Below are positions 12,120 through 21,723 of a DNA stretch of 64,000 nucleotides, in pieces. Positions within the stretch are counted from its first letter, which is position 1. Each line of letters begins with the position of its first letter. A model generated the notes under the pieces. It was not told where the DNA came from. It saw only the letters and a program-made list of their open reading frames with translations, and did no database searches. Both the position numbers and the translations under genes were made by a program. Source of the DNA: Heterodera schachtii (taxonomy: Eukaryota; Nematoda; Chromadorea; Rhabditida; Heteroderidae); NCBI GenBank assembly GCA_023374025.1, contig SIJG01000007.1:1655852-1719851 (forward strand). Direction: 5' to 3'.

Positions 12120-12880
12120 TCCTTCAGGGGCGTGATGAGCCGGTGCCGCGCTTTCGCTGTTCCTCCGCAGAATAGCAGTACTGTTATACAATTTGTTATA
12201 CAAATTCACTGTTTGATAGGTTAAAACTGACCAACTCGCACTCCTGCTTAGTGCGGGGAGAACGCCAAAGGTTGAAGTCGAGTTCAGGACAATAGGGGAA
12301 AATGTAAGGCTAAACGGACGGAAGGGTGAATGAATGGAAGTGAAGACACGGCGAATGGCATTTGGGGGGGGGGGGGGGGGACTGACCTCGCATTGGTCCG
12401 TGTTGCTGAATCTGTTCACCTTGGGATGGAAGTGCATTAGCCAATGGCACTTCTTAAGCGCAATGGCTTACCCTTCTGAACCACCGGTGCACTTTCTGTG
12501 CCGAGTCGCGCGTGTTCACCGTAATATTTGGGCAGCCGTTGACAATTAAATCGTGCCAAAGAACAAATGGCATTGGATCGCAGCCGCGGGCAGGCGACCC
12601 GATTGGACACGCACAAAGCTTTCAACGAACTGACTTTGGCACGCTTTGACCAATGCCTTTTACCTGGCATCCGTTGCGTTCCGTTACCACGGCACAGTCG
12701 AGCCCTGAACAATTGGACAATCACTCGGAAGACTTTGAGCCTAGATCGTTTGTTTGTTGGAAAAGTTTTTGATGGACTTGCCCGTGCAAAGCATTGGCGG
12801 ACAGTTTTCCACGATGAGACGGCCTAAGTCCGCGATGATTTGGTCCTGTCCTAAGGTTGAGAGGGGGGGGGGGGGGGAAG
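12120..12880 (-). other. Possible fragmentary cysteine-rich gene
   Basis: Weak signal. On the minus strand, short open stretches flanked by plausible splice sites read LGRLIVENCPPMLCTGKSIK, GLDCAVVTERNGCQ, RGCDPMPFVLWHDLIVNGC followed by PNITVNTRDSAQKVHRWF, and MHFHPKVNRFSNTDQCE. The spacing of Cys and the splice-compatible breaks suggest exons of a small secreted Cys-rich protein, but I could not join them into one clean frame. A G17 run (12364-12380) and a G15 run (12863-12877) lie inside. It could equally be a decayed gene. I do not recognise the family. Confidence 0.3.
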
Positions 12881-14085
12881 TGAAAATCCATTGAAATTAC
12901 TTTGGGCATCCGACGAATGGCAAATGAAAAGAGCGAAAAGAACGGAAGAGAAAAAAATTAATAAAAAATTCATCGTTTTTTTTGTTTCTTAAAGAGGAAC
13001 AAAGAATTTATTCATTAATTGGGTTAACCAAACAAAAATTCCAGAATTTCCAAGTCACAGACCCAATTTTCAAATGCAAAGTCCTGCTGGTGATACCAAT
13101 AACATGAACTACTGTAAAAGGAACTGAGGGTCCAATTACAAATTTTTTTTTTTGAGCCGGTTAATTTCGCGCTTTCGCAAGTCCGATATGAAAACATTTC
13201 TTTGCGCTGTTTTTCTATTCTTTTATTACTTACGACTTTCTCCCAAAATGCACAAAAAGCGTCAGAGATAAATAATGAAAATTAATCATAAAGGAAAAAG
13301 GATTTACTGGTGGGAAATGTGCTTTAAGTTGGATGGATGTGGATGAGAAGAGAAAAGGGAGGGAAGGGAAGAAAAGGGAGAAGTGGGGGGAGAGGGGAGA
13401 AGGAAGGGGGGGGGGGGAAGGGAGTGGGGAGAGAGAGGGACGGGGGGGGGGGGTGCTTCCCTTCCCTTTTTGGCGATTTCGGATGAGCATTTGATTGGAT
13501 TGGATTGGGTTGGATTGTCGGAGGCGGGCAGGATTTGGTGGGCAATTGGCGGGGAAAGGCCTGTGATGATCTGATGAAAGGAGAGGACGAGCGGGGGTCG
13601 ATTTGGGAAAGGACGAAAAGCAGCGATTGAGAAGGAAGAGGGGAAAGAACACTGGTGAGGGGGGAGAGGAGGAGGAAGAGGGCGGATTTTGCTAAGTTTG
13701 GAGAGAGCACCGAATGCCCTGGGGGCATCGGAAACACGCACCGATCGGAATGTTTCGTGGGGAATTCGCATTCCGACGGCATTTATTTTTTTGGAGAACA
13801 TCCGCCGATCGATTGATAGAGAAAACGAAAAAAAGAAATTTTATTCAAAGGAAATCATTGAATTAAATTAAATAGAAGAAAAGTGTGTTTGTCGTACAAA
13901 AATGTTGCTGCTTTTGTTAACAAAACAGCTGAAAAGGGAATCTTCGTTAATTGCGCCGAGCGATGACTCACTGACCGAACGATGCCCACGGCAATGCCCG
14001 AGGCGAAAATGCTGCCGAACTCGGAGGAGAAACAACCGGACGATATGCAAGCGATGTCCGGCATAGCTAAACATACTTTTCCATG
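12881..14085. other. Low-complexity intergenic stretch
   Basis: About 1.2 kb between the weak 12 kb candidate and the acid phosphatase. 13325-13690 is purine-rich on the plus strand, with G runs at about 13407-13416 and 13442-13453 and several short GGA-type repeats. Open frames across it on the minus strand are Ser/Pro/Leu-rich, as expected from the base bias, and are not supported as genes. Confidence 0.5.
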
Positions 14086-15965
14086 TCAGTTTTGACATTT
14101 TGTCCGTCTTCGGACCGTTTCCGTGTCGGGTTTTGGCTTGAAGGACAGCGAACGTTGGCGGAAAGTGTTCAGGAAGCAGCGGCCATCCGCAGAACAACCG
14201 CGAATGTGCCTGGTCAAATCCATCGGCTCGTCGTCGTCGTCACGGCGGTATAAAACCTTTTTCGATTTGCTCAATTTATGCTTTTCCTAAATTTCCCCTT
14301 TTCACTTTCACATAAAATTCTTCGCTTTGCGATTCTCGCCAAAGTTCGACCAAAACGCACGAGGCAAAGCCGGGAAAAGCATTCCGATCGAAGTCGACCT
14401 GATCAAACTGAAAGGTGGAGAACAGAGCGGCGAGAGTCATGTCATGCTGAAACGGAAATAGGCACAGTACACATGGACAAAAGTACAGTATCTGAAAATG
14501 ACGAACAAATGGCAGAAAAAGTGCCATTTCAAGTAATAAAAACAAATGGAAGTAGAATATGCCACAACTAAAGTATACCCCAAACGAACCGCGGAATATG
14601 CGAAATATTTCAGTGGGTTCATCCAATGGCATTCCGTGTTTTGCTGCTCCTCCGCCCGTCCGTTCTTCTTCGATTGGTTTTCCTCCGTTTCTTTCTTCCG
14701 CAGACATTCGACCTTCCGTTTTATATTCAATAAAATAAACATTAATAGTTGGCGGCGTTTCGTCACTTTTTTCTCCAATCTTTCGATTATTTGCCACAAA
14801 AAATTTCCTCCGAGCATTTTGGGCACTTCGGTGGCAAAGTCAATGCCCAGGAAAGGCTTCAACCCTTAATTATCTTCCAAATGATAAAAGTGAAATCATT
14901 AATGAAGCAAAAGACCGTGCCTAATCCGCTGTTGAAATTGATCAGTTTTGTGTTGATGGTTATAAGTTGGGGCTGAATTTGTGCTGCCCATTCGGGTGGC
15001 TTCAGCCCGTGGGTTCGCTTCAAAACAGAAACCCATTTTATGAATTTACACCGCCCAATTAGCAATTCTTTGCCCAATTTGCCTCTATGTCGACCGCCTC
15101 AATTAGTAACCACAAATTGCTCAGTGATATCGTTGCCCCGGCATATTCGCTGACTTTGGCCAAAACCGTCTTAATGGAATTAAATTTCCAAAATTGTCAG
15201 GTCGGAGGGCGACTGACTGAACTGGACTCGTTCAATTGCTGATACTCCGGAGATTGGGCCATCAGATCGAATAATTCGTTGGTCCGTTGGCAAAATGAAC
15301 GCGTTAGTCCCACCTTTCAATTTCGGCATTTCCATTTTCCCGCACCAATCATTGGTTCACCGGATCCTTCTTGAACTCGAAAGTGTGCACCGGAATTGGC
15401 ACGAACGCCGAGGGCCATTCCGGCACATCCGGGTAATCTGAAGGCGAGGGATGGATGAGGAAGCTGCCGCCCCTCCCCCGTGGAGGTGCGTGTGGCTGTC
15501 CACGGCTTAATAGTGCCAATACCAACCGATGCCCCATCGTGCGCCTCCCGTGCCGTACATTCCGATCAGATTCGCTGTTGCCGATTGAATTGTTCGATTT
15601 GTGTCGGTGGAAATCACATAAATCTGTGTTATTAATCAATGAGCATAATTTTGCCAAAATATGTCCTTTGGCCCACTTCCTTGGCCGAGTACTGTGGCGA
15701 CAGAAATGCCTTCTGTTCGACGTACCGTTTCCTCAGGAATTGCCCAAGTTTGACTTGCTGTGCCATCCCTCGCTTAATCAGCTCACTCTGTCCGTCTTCA
15801 CTTTCTTTTCCCCACTCACTGTGGTCAGTTCTCCAAACCCTTGTCCCCACATTTCCTCCTCAAATGATTTGTTTAACATTTTAAATTTTGCTCATTTTCT
15901 TCACTTTGTTTGGGTCATTTGGAAATGTAAACACCGGAGTACGGTCACCGTGCCGCCAAACCTAC
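14086..15965 (-). CDS. Histidine acid phosphatase (lysosomal/prostatic acid phosphatase family)
   Basis: Secreted or lysosomal phosphomonoesterase of the histidine phosphatase superfamily. Exons on the minus strand give the full signature. VWRHGDRTPVFTFPNDPNK at about 15905-15965 carries the catalytic RHGxRxP motif. Then EMWGQGFGELTT, LIKRGMAQQVKLGQFLRKRY, FLSPQYSAKE, IYVISTDTNRTIQSATANL, WPSAFVPIPVHTFEFKKDP, CPRFDLLMAQSPEYQQL and EVPKMLGGNFLWQIIERLEK. The second catalytic motif is HDMTLAALFSTFQ, at about 14440. The last exon reads YRRDDDDEPMDLTRHIRGCS and ends at 14086. The signal-peptide exon is not resolved; a hydrophobic stretch (SNIPFLLFLLLFFAFRCLCL) near 16440-16500 is a candidate. One intron, after GELTT, would be only about 32 nt. 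Confidence 0.85.
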
Positions 15966-16773
15966 GGTATGGTTAGTTTTTATGGACTCGGATATTATTC
16001 TAATTCACTGTAAAACAAAGCACACAGAACATTGACTAATATTGCTTAACTGTGTGCACAAAAATAAGTTGGTCATTGTTCGCCGATGGCAAAGGCGAAA
16101 CGGACGGAGGAGAAACGGCGGGGGACGAAAACTGAGCAATGGCACTTTGAATGGGCCAAAAGGTGGCAAAAAGAGCGATCAGAAAAATCGGATTGGGTTG
16201 GGAGGAGAAAAGCATCGCATTGAACGAGTGAAGCAGAACGATCGACGGAATTTGTTATATTAGCCCAGAAAATGATCGGACGAAGGATGGCTTTTGGACA
16301 AAAAAGCGAACCGAATTCAAAAAAAGGATTAAAATGAAATTGGGGAAATAATTAATCGGATAAACGCGGCAAAATGGCCAAAAAATCCTCCGTTTTGTCA
16401 TTAAACCAACAAACAGAGGCCAAAAAGTGTTCAAACAGCGCAAACAAAGGCACCTAAAAGCGAAAAAAAGGAGGAGGAAGAGAAGGAAGGGAATATTGGA
16501 CACGGTCGGCGGATGATCACTCGAGAAACTCCTCCTGAGATTATTGGCTTAACATCTCTCTGCTCGTCAGCAAACAGTCAGTCGATCGTCGGAATAATTT
16601 GCTGGGGCGAGGGGGGAGGGGGCGGAATTCAGTCCGACGAAGGAACATTTGGCCAAATTGAAGGGCACCCATCGCAATTTTATGGGAAAGCAAAGATGAA
16701 AAATGCAAATGTCAAAAAGGCATTTAAATCTCTTCCGTTTCGCTGCTCTCTTCCTTCGTTTCGTCCTCTTTTT
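15966..16773. other. 5' flank of the acid phosphatase / 3' flank of the TTL gene
   Basis: About 800 bp. It probably contains the missing first exon of the acid phosphatase: a minus-strand stretch near 16440-16500 is strongly hydrophobic and could be a signal peptide. No other gene is evident. A short G-rich stretch lies near 16610-16625. Confidence 0.35.
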
Positions 16774-17587
16774 TCAAATTTCGCAATTGTCGTCACAGTC
16801 CAATCGCTTCGTCTCCACTTGCACTTCCTCCGGCAGATAAATTCGGTCGATCGGAATTCTGAAAAGCCTTTCGTCCGCTGTTTGTGCTCTTTTTTTTGGG
16901 TTTGCCTGTGCTTTCGTTTGACCACCGAAATGTCGTGGCCCATTTGGGGGCAGCGGTGAGTGATCAGAAGGTAAGGGTCCGGATCATTCCAAAGGCCGAA
17001 ATCACTGGCGCAGCCGCGCACAGAGAAATTGCCGAGCAAATCGGTGGTGGCACTGCCTTCAACGGACAAAGAGAAAAAGCACCAATTAACATTAGCATTA
17101 GCAGCAGCGGAAAGCATCACCCTTTTTAGAACAAATACACCCCCCAGGGACGAAATGTCCGGGACGAATTTGTACGGGGGGGGGGACGAAATGCCGTTGG
17201 AGACGTGACAATTTTGTAGTCAATCAAATGCCATTGCGGCAAAACGCCAAGGGGGGGGGGGGTGATTAACCCGTGCTTCTCCCCCCCCCTTTTGAAATGA
17301 ATGAATTGCCCTTCCGCCGACCCATCACATCGTCCGTTTCCCATGGCAATGCGTCGCTGTCCATCAACTCAATTTGCACGTTGAAATGGCTGTCGGCTGA
17401 TTTAATGGCCGATCAATTAGTTATAATTATTACCGAATGAGTGGCCATTTGACTTACGGTCAGTGGGACAAATGACGCGCCCACGGGCCAAAACGCATTG
17501 ACTACGAGCCCAAACCCGGGCCGACAACAGAGAGATTTTGAGAAAAAACACGACAAAAACGAACAGATGGGTCAGACTCGGCAGCAT
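16774..17587 (-). CDS. Transthyretin-like (TTL/TTR) secreted protein
   Basis: Nematode-specific extracellular family of small beta-sandwich proteins. The start ATG at 17587 gives [20 protein letters not shown], a signal peptide. The mature part opens [17 protein letters not shown]. The next exon reads [19 protein letters not shown]. Then [20 protein letters not shown] with [12 protein letters not shown] (the family pattern T-D-G-F-V-G ... DP.L.I.H.C). The last exon reads [19 protein letters not shown] and ends DDNCEI at 16774. About four exons. The introns hold runs of G and C (17164-17172, 17252-17261, 17281-17289). Family members occur in every nematode; some in plant parasites are injected effectors, but nothing here shows that. 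It lies 260 bp downstream of rfc-1 on the same strand. Confidence 0.85.
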
Positions 17588-17847
17588 GGAACAAAAATTT
17601 AGGCAATAATCGCTGACTTTTCTTATCAATCAGTGAAAAAGTAAAACAGTTATTTATTTGTTTTTGTCGCTCCGTTTGTCCGTCCATCAAAAATAATTTA
17701 TTAAGAAAAATCAAATAAATAATCGATGAAGCTGACAAATGGGGGGAATAGTACGTTGGAAAACAATGCTAGTATGGTGCTACAAATGTGACAACAGTGA
17801 GTCTCAATTTCCGACGGAATGTCCGGAGATTGCAAAACTTAATTTCT

Positions 17848-20800
17848 TCAGAAATCAAGGCCAATTAGCAATGCTTCATCTTCCTCCTCCTCGTCGGGGT
17901 TGTTAAATTCCTCCTCTTCCTCAATGTCGTCATTCTTTTCCTCTTTTAATTCCATTACTTAAATAAATGTAAGTGAATTACGCTTTGAGTCGCAAATATT
18001 CACCCATTTGCGTCCCTTTATAGCCCCCACTCTACTCTCGGCTATTTAATTTTCCTCAATTTTTGACTCCGTGAGAAAACTGGAAATTTTTAAGCCAACT
18101 TTTGGTTATTTCAAGACAGCAAAAATAAGAAAATTAGGATCCGGCGGAAAATTTAGGGTCAAATTTGTTAAGAAACTTAGGTAAATTAAAAAAAAATTCA
18201 ATTTTATTTTTTCTGATTTTTTAATGGCAACTGCCCCTGGTAACGGGCCTACTCTCTTCCCTCCCCATTCTATTCCATGCATTCTCTCTCGTCCTCTCTC
18301 TCCTAATTCCATACTCTCTCTCTTCCCTCCCATCTCTCTCTCTCTCCTCTCTCTTGTCTCTATCCCTCTCTTTCTCTTTTCTCTCTCTATATTATCTTTC
18401 TTTCCTCTCTCTCTTTCTATTCTCTTCTCTTGGCGCGCTCTCTCACTCTCTTTCTACTCTCTCTCTCGCTCTCTCTCTCTCTCTCCACCCTTTTCTCTCG
18501 CTCTCTCTCACCTCCTCCTCCTTTGCTGCTCTCTCCGCCGCCCTTTCTCCTCGCCCCCGTTTTGACCATCACTCCCTGGCTGAAGGGAAGCACTCTCTTC
18601 TCCTTGTTCAGCTGTCGCGTCAGTGCCGACTTTGCCTTTGTGCTGACCATCGCTGCCAAATCCTTCCGCGTTTTGCCTGCCAATGGCCAAACGCCCAATT
18701 CACTGATCGCTTCGGTGTCTTCGCGAAGAAGGAAATAATTGTTGAACACTTCCAACACATCCCTAAAGAAAGGAAACAGCGATTAATTAGGAAAAACAAA
18801 TAAAAGCATAAAATTTCTGCTCACTTAACGCCCCCGCTTTCCTTCTCGACCAATGGACGGTAAAGTCGGTCTCGCAAAATGCTCAGATAATCCTGGACAA
18901 GTGCTTGACTGCTCCCGGAGATTCTGCAAATTCAAATGGGGAAAGAATTTTTGAAAGAATAATTCAAAACTCACTTTAGATGGGTATGGAGCAAAAGTTG
19001 TCGCATTAATCTTTGCCGTTTCTGTCCGGTCGAACGTTTGCCAAACCAAGCGGGGAATTGAATCTGAGCAGTCAAATAACCGTCCATCAGAGCGGAGGGA
19101 AGCGCAGAAGAAAACATTGCCTAGCAAATGGAAAAAGTTTATGAAATATAAAATAATAAATGTTTTTGGCCCCTGCAAAATTGAAAATGGTTAAATTGCA
19201 TTTTCCTATCAGAAAAGGACCAAAATAGAAAGACAAAATAAAAAATCACATGTTCCGGCAGAAGGTTCCAATTTCCATGGGCTCGAATTTGCTTGTCGAT
19301 TATGTCTCCAAATGCAATTGCATCTGCGGCGCGTCCAATTGCATTCAAATGGTCCAAATTCCTAAGCAAAAAACAAAAAAAATGAATTTAATTAGAGGAC
19401 ATTGTTAAGAAAACCCCATCCGTGATCCGCGAACATTCACATAATTTTCTTGTACGAAAAGTGGAATTAGTGAATAATCGGTGAAGTACAGCTCATTCTT
19501 CTGCATAACCGAAGTCTCCGCACTCAAAATCTGACGGGCAGCTTCGAACACATTCTGAAAGACACATAAATATTATTTTAAAAAGAAATGATCATTTTTG
19601 AATGCATTAATAAGTAAATGACACTTCCAGGAGAGAATGCAAGAAAAATTAATTAATAAGGCTGGGATGTTAAGATAAGCAAAAACCGTAAAATAGGTAT
19701 TTAAATAAGTATAACAAAAAAAAAAAGTTATTACGAGTAAATAGGTAATTAAAATTTATTAGTAACGATTTTTTGGTAGCATAACATATAAAAACTTAAT
19801 TTTGGTTATTTTTCATTTGTAAATGAATTGTTAAAAATTTTAAAGTTTCTTTTTCGAATAATTAATTACAAATAATTACTAGTAATTCATAAAATTCTTT
19901 ACCACAGTGACATCCTTTTTCTGCATTTTTTTCGAAGTGCCCAAACCAGCGGAAAATTGAAGCGCATTAATACACTGGCGAATGTCCTGATGAGAAGCTT
20001 CGATGATTCTATCGAGGCTGTCCTTTGCGAGGTTTACACGCTCTCTCGTTGCAATTGTCATCAATTTACCCTTTGAAAACAAATCATAAAATTGTATTTT
20101 ATGGACGAATTTTTCGGTGTTTCCATAAAAAAAAATTATAAAAAGGGATTAAAACGACTCACCTTTATCTGCTCAACTCGCGGTCGTTGAAAACGAAGGT
20201 CGAAGCAGTAATTTGAGAGCGAGCGAATTTTCCGGGATTGGCGATCATTGCAAATGCAAATGATTGGCGCCCGCGTGCGTTTGATCATTTGGATGAGTTC
20301 GGCTATCTGAATTGTTGTGTTACACATCCCCAACTACTGAACGGGGTGACAAACCCCTGCTCTGTCCGCGTTGCCACTCATTCCGTCGACTTCGTCCATT
20401 ATCAAAACATGGCCAATTCCCCCCGGGGCATTTGACTTATTCTCATCACTGCGCTCTTCTTCTTTGTAGTACTTCTCAATTTGATAACTTGATAATTGTT
20501 CGGAATTTCTGAGAATGGCAGCTTTATTTCGAACATCCGAACTAAAAGTAAAAAAAGTTTTAAGTTAGGCAATAAATTAATCAAAATGTGTTATTTCTTT
20601 TTTAATTTTTAGATCTTTTTCGTGTGTCATTGTCAGTTATGGAACCAATCGTTACCCATTCATTAGCAATGTTATATTTACGCGTTCATTTCCACGAAAG
20701 CCAGTCCCAGCTCCTTACAGCACAACAATGCGCACGTCGTCTTCCCAATGCCTGGAGGGCCGGAAAGTAAAGCCGCTTTAAACGTGGCCCCGTCAACCTG

Positions 20801-21339
20801 AGCTTGGAATTGATTTGGACGAGCTAAATAAACAAATTATTTCTTTTTTGTTTTGTACTGGAGACGATGCCTTTTTTCTTTTCAGCGGGAGGCGGTGAGT
20901 TAAGATTATTTTTGGCCCAATTTTTCAGCCAAAACAAAAGTTTGTTGGCACAAGATTTGTCAGTTTGTTGTCCAATCAGTTGTTTGAGTGAAGTCGGTCT
21001 GTAGAGAAAGAAACCGAACGTCAAATGAGGATACAGACATAAATGAAGATACAAACAATTAAAAGGTTTTAATTTTTGTCAGTTTTTAACATTCTGGAGG
21101 AATGTGTCGAATGATAAATGTAAAAAAATCGCCTATATTTAAAAAAAAAGCTTTTATAAGAATCACCACCACCTGTATTTGTCAGCCCATGAAGTGCACT
21201 TCGCCTCTTTCATTTTTTCATCGACCAACAAAACCTTAGGCCGTTTTGCCGGTATACTTGCGGCTTGAAAATGTCGAATCGATTGTCGTTTTTTCGGACT
21301 TTTCATCGGAGATCTTTTGGCATTTAAAATATTACTCAT
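17848..21339 (-). CDS. rfc-1: Replication factor C large subunit (RFC1), apparently lacking BRCT
   Basis: Large subunit of the clamp loader that opens PCNA at primer-template junctions. The start ATG at 21339 reads MSNILNAKRSPMKSPKKRQS, behind an acceptor (CTTTTTTAG). Then TSWADKYRPTSLKQLIGQQ, LLSGPPGIGKTTCALLCCKE (Walker A), VLIMDEVDGMSG (Walker B), RTRAPIICICNDRQSRKIRS, CFDLRFQRPRVEQIK, and DSLDRIIEASHQDIRQCINA. The RFC1 C-terminal domain follows: ARQILSAETSVMQKNELYF, DHLNAIGRAADAIAFGDIID, ALPSALMDGYLTAQIQFPAW. The tail ends with an acidic exon MELKEEKNDDIEEEEEFNN and stop at 17848. Only about 60 residues precede the AAA+ core, whereas RFC1 proteins usually have several hundred, including a BRCT domain. 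An intron near 18300-18520 holds a CT/GA-rich tract. Confidence 0.87.
18285..18520. repeat. CT-rich microsatellite tract (rfc-1 intron)
   Basis: About 235 bp of imperfect (CT)n / CTCTCTTT repeats on the plus strand, i.e. GA on the rfc-1 sense strand. It lies between the exon ending in a Lys/Gly-rich stretch and the acidic C-terminal exon. It yields open frames rich in Ser/Leu that are not genes. Confidence 0.8.
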
Positions 21340-21723
21340 CGTTGTTAATTATGCTAAAAAAGTAATTGAATTGAATTAAAAGCTTGCCTTGTGTTTCACT
21401 GTACCACACAAATAATCATAAGCTCGCGATCCGGGATTTTATTATGAAAATACATTATTATTTTGGAACGAATGCATTCGGCGTATTTTTTTAATTTAAT
21501 TTTTCCTAATACCTTCATTCTCACTATGGGTCTCAAAACCGAAAACCTTAACAAATACGATTTCGGCAGTATTTCGATGAAGAAAGACTTATATGTGCCT
21601 ATCAAAATTGGAGAAAAAGCATTCAAAAAAGTGGGACTTTGGTTAATATATATCGAGAATTTTTTAAAAATGATTAATGCATGTATTTCCATAATTTTAA
21701 GATAGCTAAATTGTTGTATTACT
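21340..21723. other. Divergent intergenic region, rfc-1 / PLK copy 2
   Basis: Only about 385 bp separate the two divergent start codons. The sequence is AT-rich with no clear motif beyond a possible acceptor (CTTTTTTAG) in front of rfc-1. The inverted-duplication breakpoint lies at its right end, within a few bases of the PLK ATG. Confidence 0.5.

Noticed and set aside
13230..13801. Three overlapping minus-strand Pro/Ser-rich frames of 140-165 residues
   Set aside because: All three frames are open at once over a purine-rich tract; no motif and no splice-supported neighbour.
18224..18803. Plus-strand Ser/Leu-rich frames
   Set aside because: They arise from the CT microsatellite and are antisense to the rfc-1 C-terminal exon.
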